Assembly (NCBI GenBank): GCA_031254035.1 | Contig: JAIRVF010000124.1 | Location: 1-64,000, forward strand | Source of the DNA: Paenibacillus sp. | GTDB taxonomy: Bacteria; Bacillota; Bacilli; Paenibacillales; Paenibacillaceae | DNA length: 64,000 nt | Direction of reading: 5' to 3' | Shown here: one piece after another, positions 16,302 through 24,148 of the stretch | Position numbering within the stretch: the first letter of the stretch is position 1 | How the letters are laid out: every line of letters begins with the position of its first letter | The notes under the pieces: model-generated | Seen by the model: the letters and a program-made list of their open reading frames with translations, nothing else | Told to the model about the DNA's origin: nothing | Databases searched by the model: none | Made by a program: the position numbers and the translations under genes

Positions 16302-17537
16302 ATGCAGGACAATCATTACTGGTTAACTCATGTCCGGCTGGAGACCGGATATCGGTACGAAAATGGAGCAGTAGCCGAAACGGAAACGGACCTCTTTCAT
16401 GTCAGGGTTGAAAACGGAAAGATTGCCGAAATCATGCCCGCCCCTGGCAAACTTGAAGATTCGCTGCCCAAGCGGCATATGAACGGCAAGCTGATGCTTC
16501 CTTCGTTCCGGGACATGCATATCCATCTGGACAAAACCTATTACGGCGGACCATGGAAAGCTCCGACCGTTGCGACGAACGGCATTTTTACGCGATTTGA
16601 GGAAGAGAGGGAGCTACTACCTAGGCAGCTTCCGGTGGCTAGAGAACGTGCGGGCAAGCTGATCGAACTGTTGCTGCAATCCGGCACAACGCGCATCCGC
16701 AGCCACTGTAACATTGATCCTTCCATCGGACTTCAGAACCTAGAGGCAACACTCCAAGCCGCAGACGATTATAAAGGAAAAGTTGAGGTTGAAATTGTGG
16801 CGTTTCCACAGCATGGGCTGCTGCTGAGCCAATCGGTTTCCCTTATGAGAGAAGCTTTGCGAAACGGAGCATCGCTCGTCGGCGGTGTCGATCCGGCAAC
16901 CGTTGACGGAGATATTGAAAAATCGCTGCAAACCACCATGGAGCTTGCGGTGGAAGCGGACGCAGATATCGATTTGCATATTCATGACGGGGGACATCTG
17001 GGACTCTTCACCTTCCAGCGGCTGGCCGATTTGACGGAACAAGCCGGTTGGCAGGGGAGAGTCACCATAAGCCATGCCTTGGCGCTAGCCGATATTCCGC
17101 AGGAGAAAGTCATCGCGGCTTGCGACCGGCTGGCCAGACTGGGCATTTCGATTGCTTCCTCCGTCCCGCTGGGGCGGACTATCCCGATACCACTGCTCCA
17201 CGAACGAGGGGTGAAGGTATCGCTGGGAGATGACAGCATTACGGATCATTGGTCCCCGTTTGGCAAGGGAGACGTACTTGAAAAGGCGGGAACGCTGGCG
17301 GAACGATTCCATCTGGTGGATGAAGTAGAACTGGGACAAGCGCTCGGGTATATTACCGGAGGCGTCACACCTTTGAACCGGGGCGGAGAGCAGATGTGGC
17401 CGCGGATCGGTGACGAAGCGAGCGTCGTGTTCGTGGAAGCAAGCTGCTCGGCGGAAGCTGTGGGAAGAAGGGCAAAACGGATAGCGGTCTTTTTCAAAGG
17501 CAAGCTGGTCGCCGGAACACTCCCCTCTTTATGCTGA
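16302..17537 (+). CDS. Cytosine-deaminase-like amidohydrolase (copy 1)
   Basis: A 411-residue metal-dependent hydrolase of the amidohydrolase superfamily, nearest in pattern to CodA-type deaminases. Metal ligands are visible: HxH in FRDMHIHLDKT (about 70), His in IDLHIHDGG, His in ISHALAL and Asp in LGDDSITDHWSPFG. In E. coli CodA the third motif is HCDE, whose Glu is the proton shuttle; here it is HIHD, so the shuttle position is Asp and cytosine need not be the substrate. AAGGAGG lies 11 bases before ATG. It is followed after 45 bases by a paralogue of the same length and order of motifs, and both lie divergent to a LysR gene. Likely cytoplasmic; probably deaminates or opens a cyclic amide or amidine. 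Confidence 0.85.
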   Translation: MQDNHYWLTHVRLETGYRYENGAVAETETDLFHVRVENGKIAEIMPAPGKLEDSLPKRHMNGKLMLPSFRDMHIHLDKTYYGGPWKAPTVATNGIFTRFEEERELLPRQLPVARERAGKLIELLLQSGTTRIRSHCNIDPSIGLQNLEATLQAADDYKGKVEVEIVAFPQHGLLLSQSVSLMREALRNGASLVGGVDPATVDGDIEKSLQTTMELAVEADADIDLHIHDGGHLGLFTFQRLADLTEQAGWQGRVTISHALALADIPQEKVIAACDRLARLGISIASSVPLGRTIPIPLLHERGVKVSLGDDSITDHWSPFGKGDVLEKAGTLAERFHLVDEVELGQALGYITGGVTPLNRGGEQMWPRIGDEASVVFVEASCSAEAVGRRAKRIAVFFKGKLVAGTLPSLC

Positions 17538-17582
17538 CCCATTTCAACAAGGAGCCTTCGTGGTGCTCGGAAAGGATGATAG

Positions 17583-18809
17583 ATGATGAAACATCGCTAT
17601 TGGCTTATGAACGCCCGCTTAGAGAGCGGTTATCAAATTGAGGATAATGTCGTCATCGGGACAAAAACGGAAGTGCGGCATTTGCTGATTGAAGATGGGA
17701 AAATTGCAAAAATTGTTCCAGCGGACCAGCCGATCGAAGATCAGCTTCCGCAAAAAGATGCAGGACTTCACCTAGTTCTTCCTTCTTTTGTGGAGAAACA
17801 CTGTCACTTGGACAAAACGCTGCTGGGTGGAAAGTGGAGAGCGGTAACGCCGGTGAAGTCGCTTTTCGAACGATTGGATGAGGAGAAGGATTTTGACCCA
17901 GAGCGCTCCAATTCGATTAGGAACAGTGCGGTGAATTATCTGGAAGCATCGTTAAGATCGGGAGCAACACATATTCGGACGCATGTAGACATTTTCCCGG
18001 AGGTTGGGCTTTCGCATTTGGAAGAGGTGCAGCACGCATTGCATCTGTATGAGGACAAGCTGTCCTATGAAATCGTAGCATTTCCCCAACAGGGACTGCT
18101 TCGTTCCGGTTCGGAAAGGCTGGTAAGGGAAGCCGTGCGGAAGGGGGCCTCGCACGTCGGCGGCGTTGATCCGGCAACCGTTGACGGGGATATGGAAAAA
18201 TCCCTGCAAACCATGGTGATGATTGCCGCGGAGGAAAACGCAGGCATCGATTTGCATTTGCATGATCCGGACCGTCTGGGGATTTTTACGATCAAGCGGC
18301 TGGCTGAACTAACCGTAGAAGCCGGACTTCAAGGAAGAGTAGCGGTCAGCCATGCGTTCAGCCTGGGAGACATCCCGGCCGGGCAAGCGGCGGAAATGGC
18401 GTGGCTGCTGGCGGACGCGGGCATCTCCATCATAACGAGCGTTCCGATGGGCCGGAAGTTTCCTCCCGTCCAGCTGCTGCATAATCATGGAGTATCTGTT
18501 GCCGCCTGCTGCGACAATGTTTACGATCTTTGGTCACCATTCGGAAACGGGGATATTCTGGAACGCGCCGGACGCTTGGCTGAAATTTCGCATTGGGTAG
18601 ATGAGCGCCAATTGGGACAGACTTTGGGTTACATTACGAATGGCATTACAACGCTGGATCAGGCAGGAACACAAGCTTGGCCAAAGGCTGGGGATGAAGC
18701 AAGCCTGGTGTTGGTCGAAGCATCCTGCTCCGCCGAAGCGGTTGCCAGAAGGGCAAAAAGAGTCGCAACTTTATTTAAAGGGAAGATCGTAGCAGGTTCA
18801 TTGGATTAG
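17583..18809 (+). CDS. Cytosine-deaminase-like amidohydrolase (copy 2)
   Basis: A 408-residue paralogue of the gene before it, sharing long identical stretches such as GGVDPATVDGD and the C-terminal VEASCSAEAV. Ligands: HCHLDKT, IDLHLHDPD, VSHAFSL and CCDNVYDLWSPFG; again the HxxE Glu is an Asp. The differences cluster around the first beta-alpha loop (YYGGPWKAPT against LLGGKWRAVT) and the last metal loop (LGDDS against CCDN), where substrate contacts lie in CodA, so the copies may act on related compounds or form a heteromer. Start is one of two adjacent ATGs after AAAGGA. Co-transcription with copy 1 is likely; I see no clear terminator after it. Confidence 0.85.
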   Translation: MMKHRYWLMNARLESGYQIEDNVVIGTKTEVRHLLIEDGKIAKIVPADQPIEDQLPQKDAGLHLVLPSFVEKHCHLDKTLLGGKWRAVTPVKSLFERLDEEKDFDPERSNSIRNSAVNYLEASLRSGATHIRTHVDIFPEVGLSHLEEVQHALHLYEDKLSYEIVAFPQQGLLRSGSERLVREAVRKGASHVGGVDPATVDGDMEKSLQTMVMIAAEENAGIDLHLHDPDRLGIFTIKRLAELTVEAGLQGRVAVSHAFSLGDIPAGQAAEMAWLLADAGISIITSVPMGRKFPPVQLLHNHGVSVAACCDNVYDLWSPFGNGDILERAGRLAEISHWVDERQLGQTLGYITNGITTLDQAGTQAWPKAGDEASLVLVEASCSAEAVARRAKRVATLFKGKIVAGSLD

Positions 18810-18939
18810 TGGAAATAACCGCTAACTGTTGTCCTGCTGGTAAATGAAATAAAGCCGTCAAACTGCTTTGGATTTGGACAATTCCGACCAAAAAGGTATA
18901 CAATATGAGGGATGAAAGCAGCAGAGGGGAGAATGCCGC

Positions 18940-20151
18940 ATGAGTTCCATCCAATCAGATCCGTTTGTAAGAAATGAGCGTGAATGTAACATCGCTTCCC
19001 GATCTGAAATGCTTGCCGCAGTATTCGCGAAACGCGCCGCCCTACATGACCGTGAAGGGTCTTTTCCTTTCGAAAATTTTGAGGGGTTGCGGGAAGCCGG
19101 CTACCTGAAATTGACCTTGCCACAGGAATTCGGTGGTGAGGAAGCATCGCTTTATGAAATGCTACTTGCGCAGGAACGGTTAGCGCAGGGAGACGGTTCA
19201 ACGGCATTAGCTGTCGGTTGGCATGTCAGCCAGATGCTGCAGCTCCGCATCAAGCAGTCATGGCCGCGGAAGCTGTACGCCGAATTTTGCAAAGCGGTTG
19301 CGGATAAAGGCGCGATGATCAACCAGTTCGCGAGTGAGCCTTCTACAGGTAGCCCGAGCCGCGGCGGAAGACCGCAAACCACCGCCGTAAAAACGAAAGG
19401 TGGCTATCTCATAACCGGACGCAAAACCTTCAGCTCGCTGATTCCCGTCCTGGAACAATTTACAGTAACCGCATTTGTGGAGAATGAAGGCCGGAAGGGT
19501 ACGTTTTTCGTGCGTAAAGGTAAGGGCGTCAGCATTGATGAGACATGGGATACGCTCGGTATGCGGGGAACCGGAAGCCATGATCTGCTGCTGGACAGTG
19601 TTTTCGTACCGGAAGAAGAAAGAATCGATGGATGTGAGGGTGGAGAAGGGGCGACGGCAGAAACTGGCATGTCCGATCATGGCGGCGCGCTCCTGCATGT
19701 TCCGGCTTGTTATATCGGCATCGCCTGGGCGGCGCGCGATTTCGCGATCAAGTTCGCTGCGGAATATCGGCCGAACAGTCTGCCAGGACCGATTGCGGAG
19801 CTGCCGCATATTCAGCAGAAAATCGGGGAGATGGAGTCAGAGCTGATTACGGCACGCACGCTCTTGTACAGCGTTGCTGATCGTTGGGATCGTTTGCCGA
19901 AGGAACGGCCTTCTATGAAGCCGGAACTTGGGCTCTCCAAGACGATGGCGACGAATGCGGCAATGCGCATTGTCGATCTGGCGATGCGCATAGTAGGAGG
20001 ATCGAGCCTGTCGCGTAGTCTGCCGCTGGAGAGGATGTACCGTGATGTCCGCGCTGGGCTTCACAATCCGCCGATGGACGACTCGGTCATCGCGATGCTG
20101 GCCCAGCGGGCGATTTCCGAAATGTCGGGTACAGACAGCGAAGAAAAATAA
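18940..20151 (+). CDS. Acyl-CoA dehydrogenase family flavoprotein
   Basis: A 403-residue member of the acyl-CoA dehydrogenase superfamily: N-terminal helical domain (LREAGYLKLTLPQEFGG), middle beta domain (GGRPQTTAVKTKGGYLITGRK then WDTLGMRGTGSHDLLLDSVF) and C-terminal four-helix domain ending RMYRDVRAGLHNPPMDD. The usual catalytic Glu of acyl-CoA dehydrogenases is not obvious, and the general look (TFSSLIPVLEQF, RGTGSHD) also fits flavin-dependent monooxygenases of the DszC/HpaB-like branch. Reaction therefore uncertain: either alpha,beta-oxidation of an acyl thioester or reduced-flavin oxygenation. A good ribosome site (GAGGGGAG) precedes ATG. It is 130 bases after the amidohydrolases and may belong to the same catabolic set. 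Confidence 0.8.
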   Translation: MSSIQSDPFVRNERECNIASRSEMLAAVFAKRAALHDREGSFPFENFEGLREAGYLKLTLPQEFGGEEASLYEMLLAQERLAQGDGSTALAVGWHVSQMLQLRIKQSWPRKLYAEFCKAVADKGAMINQFASEPSTGSPSRGGRPQTTAVKTKGGYLITGRKTFSSLIPVLEQFTVTAFVENEGRKGTFFVRKGKGVSIDETWDTLGMRGTGSHDLLLDSVFVPEEERIDGCEGGEGATAETGMSDHGGALLHVPACYIGIAWAARDFAIKFAAEYRPNSLPGPIAELPHIQQKIGEMESELITARTLLYSVADRWDRLPKERPSMKPELGLSKTMATNAAMRIVDLAMRIVGGSSLSRSLPLERMYRDVRAGLHNPPMDDSVIAMLAQRAISEMSGTDSEEK

Positions 20152-20157
20152 AGCTTA

Positions 20158-20193
20158 AAGCTGCCAGGATTCCATCCTGGTGGCTTCTTTTTT
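20158..20193 (+). terminator. Terminator of acyl-CoA dehydrogenase gene
   Basis: AAGCTGCCAGGAT pairs with ATCCTGGTGGCTT, loop TCC, tail CTTTTTT. Confidence 0.85.
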
Positions 20194-20317
20194 ACGAATC
20201 AACCATAAATTTCCTCCACGGATTCCGACTTTTATGATAGGATAACGATTATATTATTTTCAAATCAAGCTAAACCGTTTCTTTATTAGTTTCACACAAA
20301 AAACATAAGAAAGAGGA

Positions 20318-20947
20318 ATGTTGAAGCGCATGTTTACTGCAATGATACACGGTATTTTGCTGGCGCTTGGGCTTATTCTCCCGCTCGGGGCGCAAAATAT
20401 TTTTGTGTTTAATCAAGGGGCCTCGCAGCCCAAATTCAGGGGAGCTATTCCCGTCATTGTGACGGCGGCCTGCTGCGACACACTCCTGATTCTGCTGGCC
20501 GTTCTGGGCGTATCGGTGGTTGTGTTTACGATCCCCGCGCTGCAAACAGCGATATTCATCATCGGACTCGCATTTTTGCTGTATATGGGCTGGTCGATTT
20601 GGAAAAGTAAACCCGCGAAGTTGGACCGGCGCGAAGCAGCGTTGTCTTCCAAAAAACAGATCATGTTTGCTATGTCGGTATCGCTGTTGAATCCTCATGC
20701 CATTTTAGACACGATCGGCGTCATCGGGACAAGTTCGCTCAGCTATTCGGGTTTAGACAAGTTCATATTTACATTCTCCACGATGGTGGTATCATGGATT
20801 TGGTTTTTTGGATTGGCATTCGTAGGCAAAAAGGTCGGCGATGCGGATACCGGTGGCAAAATCCTAACGGCGATCAATAAAATCTCCGCACTGGTGATTT
20901 GGGGAGTAGCTGTCTATATAGCCTTGAAGTTGTTTAACTTGGTTTGA
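20318..20947 (+). CDS. LysE/ArgO family amino-acid exporter
   Basis: A 209-residue membrane protein with about six helices matching the LysE family of basic amino acid and metabolite exporters. The diagnostic N-terminal segment is LGLILPLGAQNIFVFNQG (PLGxQN-F pattern), and the middle carries SVSLLNPHAILDTIGVIG (the NPH/NPK motif between helices). ATG at 20318 follows AAAGAGGA by 6 bases; an internal ATG (residue 5) is less likely. The gene converges on a small DMT transporter gene. Substrate is probably arginine or lysine, by family only. Confidence 0.9.
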   Translation: MLKRMFTAMIHGILLALGLILPLGAQNIFVFNQGASQPKFRGAIPVIVTAACCDTLLILLAVLGVSVVVFTIPALQTAIFIIGLAFLLYMGWSIWKSKPAKLDRREAALSSKKQIMFAMSVSLLNPHAILDTIGVIGTSSLSYSGLDKFIFTFSTMVVSWIWFFGLAFVGKKVGDADTGGKILTAINKISALVIWGVAVYIALKLFNLV

Positions 20948-20974
20948 CTCCCTATCGAATAAGTAAGAGATGTA

Positions 20975-20999
20975 AGCCGCTAGCGGTGAGCTAGCGGTT
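20975..20999. terminator. Hairpin between convergent transporter genes
   Basis: CCGCTAGC (20977-20984) pairs with GCTAGCGG (20990-20997). No T-run on either strand, so termination is uncertain. Confidence 0.35.
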
Positions 21000-21008
21000 G
21001 TACCCCGT

Positions 21009-21356
21009 TCATTTGAGCTTTGCGACAGCAACCCCGGCAATGATGATGCCAATACCTACCCAAGTTTTCCAGTTCGGGATTTCTTTTAAGAACAAAAACC
21101 CCATGGCAACGGAAATGAAAATTTCCAGACATTTTGAGGCTATCAGAACTAAGGTTAGATGGCTGGATGCTTTAAAACCGAACCGTACTCCATACCCGAT
21201 GGACAGATTCGCGATTAAAAAAAGAGGCAGCATCAGCAGCTGGAATTTGGCTGTTTCCCAGAAATGGGGATCGATATGTTTGCTTTGATACGAAAAGACG
21301 GCATTGATAATCAACAAACCTCCGACTAGCAAAAAGAAACTGTATACATAATACAT
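21009..21356 (-). CDS. Small DMT-superfamily transporter
   Basis: A 115-residue protein with four hydrophobic helices, the size of small multidrug resistance or half-EamA transporters. The last helix begins KTWVGIGIIIAGVAVA, typical of the EamA/SMR C-terminal helix, preceded by MGFLFLKEIPNWK, the common FL.E.p..w loop. I use the ATG at 21356 because TTTGGAGG lies 6 bases upstream; the longer frame from 21389 includes the ribosome site. Such proteins act as homo- or heterodimers in the membrane; substrate unknown. Classical SMR Glu14 is not clearly present, so a non-SMR half-transporter is more likely. Confidence 0.75.
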   Translation of the reverse strand: MYYVYSFFLLVGGLLIINAVFSYQSKHIDPHFWETAKFQLLMLPLFLIANLSIGYGVRFGFKASSHLTLVLIASKCLEIFISVAMGFLFLKEIPNWKTWVGIGIIIAGVAVAKLK

Positions 21357-21486
21357 GGCAGCCTCCAAAAAGTGGGTTAAGGATATCATTAATGTTTCCT
21401 TAAGCCAACATTTTTATGCGATGTAAAAATTCAGCTTGATGAAAACGCCTTATTCGACGTAATATGTTAGTGGACCCATAAAATAG

Positions 21487-22011
21487 GGTTTATACTCTAT
21501 TAACAAATCGTGGATTCCCGCGGATTTGCTACAGCTGGTAGGCACGGAAGATTCCGCATTAAAAGAACTGTTTTATTCGGACAACTACAATCGGGACTAT
21601 GCCAAATTAGGAATGTTGTTATATAAGCAAGATGTCATTGAAATGCAAGATGAATGGTTTATCGAGAAATTGCAGGCACTTAATTCATTTGCGGGTAAAT
21701 TCGAGGGCAAGCCGATCAAAATCAAAGGTTTCATTTATCGAGAAGATGGATTGGCTGAAAATCAGTTTATTATCGGAAGAATGGCCATGACCCATTGCAT
21801 AGCGGATATTTCGCCATATGGAATGATCGCCGAGAGTCCCGGCGCAAGCGGTTATGCCGATGATACTTGGGTAACCATTACGGGAACGATCGCCAAAACA
21901 TCCTATCATGACCAGCCAGCCATTAAAATTCTCGTGCAAAACGTGGAGCCGGCAACCGCACCAACGATACCATATATATACCCAGATTGGGACTTCGCCA
22001 AAAAGCTTTAA
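21487..22011 (+). pseudogene. YcgQ-like (DUF1980/TIGR03943) C-terminal fragment
   Basis: The frame is open from 21487 and encodes about 170 residues matching the soluble C-terminal domain of YcgQ-type proteins: KIKGFIYREDGLAENQFIIG, MAMTHCIADISPYGMIAE and VTITGTIAKTSY. A full protein has two N-terminal membrane helices, and the usual partner permease (YcgR type) lies upstream; both are missing here. The first possible start (TTG at 21526) has no ribosome site. It ends at the edge of a MITE-like repeat. I read it as the tail of a deleted operon. Confidence 0.65.
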
Positions 22012-22202
22012 AAGGTAGCTCAAAAAGTCCGCCTTTGATCACGAAGTGAATCAGGAAGCAACTCGACATCGAATCTTGAATTCAGCCGGGCCTTCCGGTG
22101 CTCACGTACCCAATACGTACGCTCCGCTCCTCAGCCCCTATCTTCATCCAATCTTCTTGGTGCTGAAAACCGAACTTTTTGAACACGCATTTTAAGATAC
22201 TA
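22012..22202. repeat. MITE-like dispersed repeat, long form
   Basis: A non-coding block of about 190 bases starting GTAGCTCAAAAAGTCC and ending GAACTTTTTGAACACG, the two ends being inverted copies of TCAAAAAGT. The interior includes GTGCTCACGTACC and a GTACGCTCCGCTCC stretch. I remember near-identical blocks in several Paenibacillus genomes. A short form of the same element, opposite orientation, lies at 39660-39712 between livF and livH. Confidence 0.65.
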
Positions 22203-22229
22203 AACGAACAATGATGGAGTGAATTTATT

Positions 22230-23102
22230 ATGCTGCTTAACATAGGCAGTTTCGTCTTGATCATATTGATTACAGGCTATCATGTGTATTTTTCGTTTCA
22301 TAAAAAAGGATTGCTGACAACATCGGCTGGTATGTCTGTTTCTTCTGTTTTTGCCGTCTTAACAGGTCTAGCGTTTGGTGTGGCTTCATCGCAAACATTC
22401 GATTTTGGCTTAAGCTTATCCGTAATGATCTCGGTCATGTTTGCAGTAATTGCCGGATTTGCACTGGGTATTTCCTTTGGATGGCAATCTGCCATCAACG
22501 GAATTTTGTCCGGATCCGTCGGGGCGATGCTGGGAGCAGTCATAGGCAGATTGTTTTTTACATCGAAATCCGTTGTTTTGGTTGCGGTTGTTTTGTTCAT
22601 CCTATGTTCCTTTATCGTACAAAAAATTGGGGATTCGCTAATCAGACGATCTCAACCCAAGACAAAAAAAGCGAAATTGGCTGCACAAAAACCAACGTAT
22701 ATAAGCTCGATCTTATTGGCATCATGCGTGGTTATTTGTGGGGAATATCTTCTGCTGCAGCAGGATCAAATTAGCATCGGAGCAATTGGTCAGCCGCAAT
22801 CACAGATCGCAGTCATCGATGAAGAAAACGATTTGCAAGTCGCGACGATTGATGTATCAGCCGCCGGAATGACGCCTAAAAGCACCGAATTTAAAGCCTT
22901 TACGATGATAAAAGCCATTATTAATGTGAAGCCGGACGCGGGAACGGATCTAAAAATCATTTCCAAGGATTTGAATATTAGTGCCGAGTTAAGTGCAGGC
23001 CAAAATATTTTTTTATTAAATAATCCTCAACCGGGTACTTACGAGATCGAAATCCCGTCCAAAAACTATAAGGGTACTTTTACAGTTCATGCAGCTAAAT
23101 AA
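22230..23102 (+). CDS. Multi-pass membrane protein with extracytoplasmic beta domain
   Basis: A 290-residue protein I do not recognise. Residues 1-135 contain about five hydrophobic helices rich in Gly (for example LSGSVGAMLGAVIGRLFF, a glycine-zipper pattern). A basic linker (RRSQPKTKKAKLAAQK) and one more helix follow at about 155-170, then a 120-residue exterior domain made of beta strands, ending GTYEIEIPSKNYKGTFTVH, which looks like a cupredoxin or Ig-like sandwich without visible copper ligands. The basic linker should be cytoplasmic. GGAGTG lies 8 bases before the ATG. It follows the MITE-like repeat and stands alone. Confidence 0.65.
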   Translation: MLLNIGSFVLIILITGYHVYFSFHKKGLLTTSAGMSVSSVFAVLTGLAFGVASSQTFDFGLSLSVMISVMFAVIAGFALGISFGWQSAINGILSGSVGAMLGAVIGRLFFTSKSVVLVAVVLFILCSFIVQKIGDSLIRRSQPKTKKAKLAAQKPTYISSILLASCVVICGEYLLLQQDQISIGAIGQPQSQIAVIDEENDLQVATIDVSAAGMTPKSTEFKAFTMIKAIINVKPDAGTDLKIISKDLNISAELSAGQNIFLLNNPQPGTYEIEIPSKNYKGTFTVHAAK

Positions 23103-23239
23103 GTATCAAACAAAGACCACGAGGATATCGGAATCTGGAGGCTAATGACCATGAAAAATATCACTTACCTTTTTAAAGTTAGTATGATAAAATAACCTTA
23201 ACGATTTAGAAAAAAATATATAGGGAGCGAAGATACATC

Positions 23240-23866
23240 ATGAGTCAGTTTCAGGAATTGGTACAAGCCCGAAGATCAGCCAATAAATTTAATCCGAATA
23301 TCCAAATTAGTGAGCAAGAACTGAACGAGATGTTTAATCTAGTCAAATTTGCTCCATCCGCTTTTAATTTGCAGCATACTCATTATGTGGTTGTTACGGA
23401 CAAAGATATCAAGGATCAAATATATGAGGCGGCTTATAAGCAATATAAGGTATTTTCCAGCTCGGCGACTATTATTGTGCTTGGAGATTTGGAAGCATAC
23501 AAAAATATCGGACCAATTAACGAAGGTTTGTTGAATCTGGGCGTTATGGATCAGCGTGAATTTGATGAAACCGTCAGCAGTGTGCATCGCATGTATGAAG
23601 AAGGCGGGGATTCTTTCAAACGGGATGAGGCCATCCGCAACGCTAGCTTGTCCGCCATGCAGTTTATGCTCATTGCTAAGGATAAAGGCTGGGATACATG
23701 CCCGATGATCGGCTTCGATTCTGAGCAGGTGCGGCAGGCAGTAACCATTCCGGACCGCTTTGTGCCCGTCATGATGATTACGATTGGAAAAGAGGACAGC
23801 GGCAAGCGCAGACCACGCGGGTATCGTAAGCCTGTGGCCGAATTCGTGACGTATAACAGTTTCTAA
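23240..23866 (+). CDS. Nitroreductase family protein
   Basis: A 208-residue FMN-dependent oxidoreductase of the nitroreductase family. FMN contacts are visible at the start: VQARRSANKF (R-R-S phosphate site), then FAPSAFNLQHTHYVVV (the P-S-x-x-N-x-Q motif) and the C-terminal GKEDSGKRRPRGYRKP. It is close in length and pattern to YdgI/YodC-type proteins of bacilli, which reduce nitro compounds or quinones with NAD(P)H. Start ATG at 23240 is preceded by AGGGAG at a rather long spacing. Own terminator downstream. Confidence 0.9.
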   Translation: MSQFQELVQARRSANKFNPNIQISEQELNEMFNLVKFAPSAFNLQHTHYVVVTDKDIKDQIYEAAYKQYKVFSSSATIIVLGDLEAYKNIGPINEGLLNLGVMDQREFDETVSSVHRMYEEGGDSFKRDEAIRNASLSAMQFMLIAKDKGWDTCPMIGFDSEQVRQAVTIPDRFVPVMMITIGKEDSGKRRPRGYRKPVAEFVTYNSF

Positions 23867-23897
23867 CCCTGGACAAGCCCATACCCATAATCTTTAA

Positions 23898-23921
23898 ACG
23901 CCCCTGATTGGGGTGTTTTTT
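23898..23921 (+). terminator. Terminator of nitroreductase gene
   Basis: ACGCCCC/GGGGTGT stem, 5-base loop, T-run of six. Confidence 0.85.
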
Positions 23922-23953
23922 CTATTTTCGCCAAAACTCCCCAATCACTGCCC

Positions 23954-24110
23954 AATAGGAGCTTTTTCACTAAATAGCAGCATCTGTGTCCATTAGAAAC
24001 CAAAATTGCCGACAATAGCGGTTGCTGTGTCCGTTAGCGTCACGTTTTTTACAAAATAGCGGCAAAAAGACGCTTTAGGTGGTGAAAAGAGGCGCTTTTT
24101 GCTACGATAA
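23954..24110. repeat. Degenerate 41-base tandem repeat
   Basis: AATAGC starts at 23973, 24014 and 24055, exactly 41 bases apart each time. The first two units continue with a shared pattern (AGCRGYWKCTGTGTCCRTTAG), the third diverges. A further AATAGG occurs at 23954. The block is non-coding and fills the gap before the UbiD gene. Confidence 0.55.
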
Positions 24111-24148
24111 AATAAACCATGCCCCACAGGGAGATTGGAGTCAAACTA

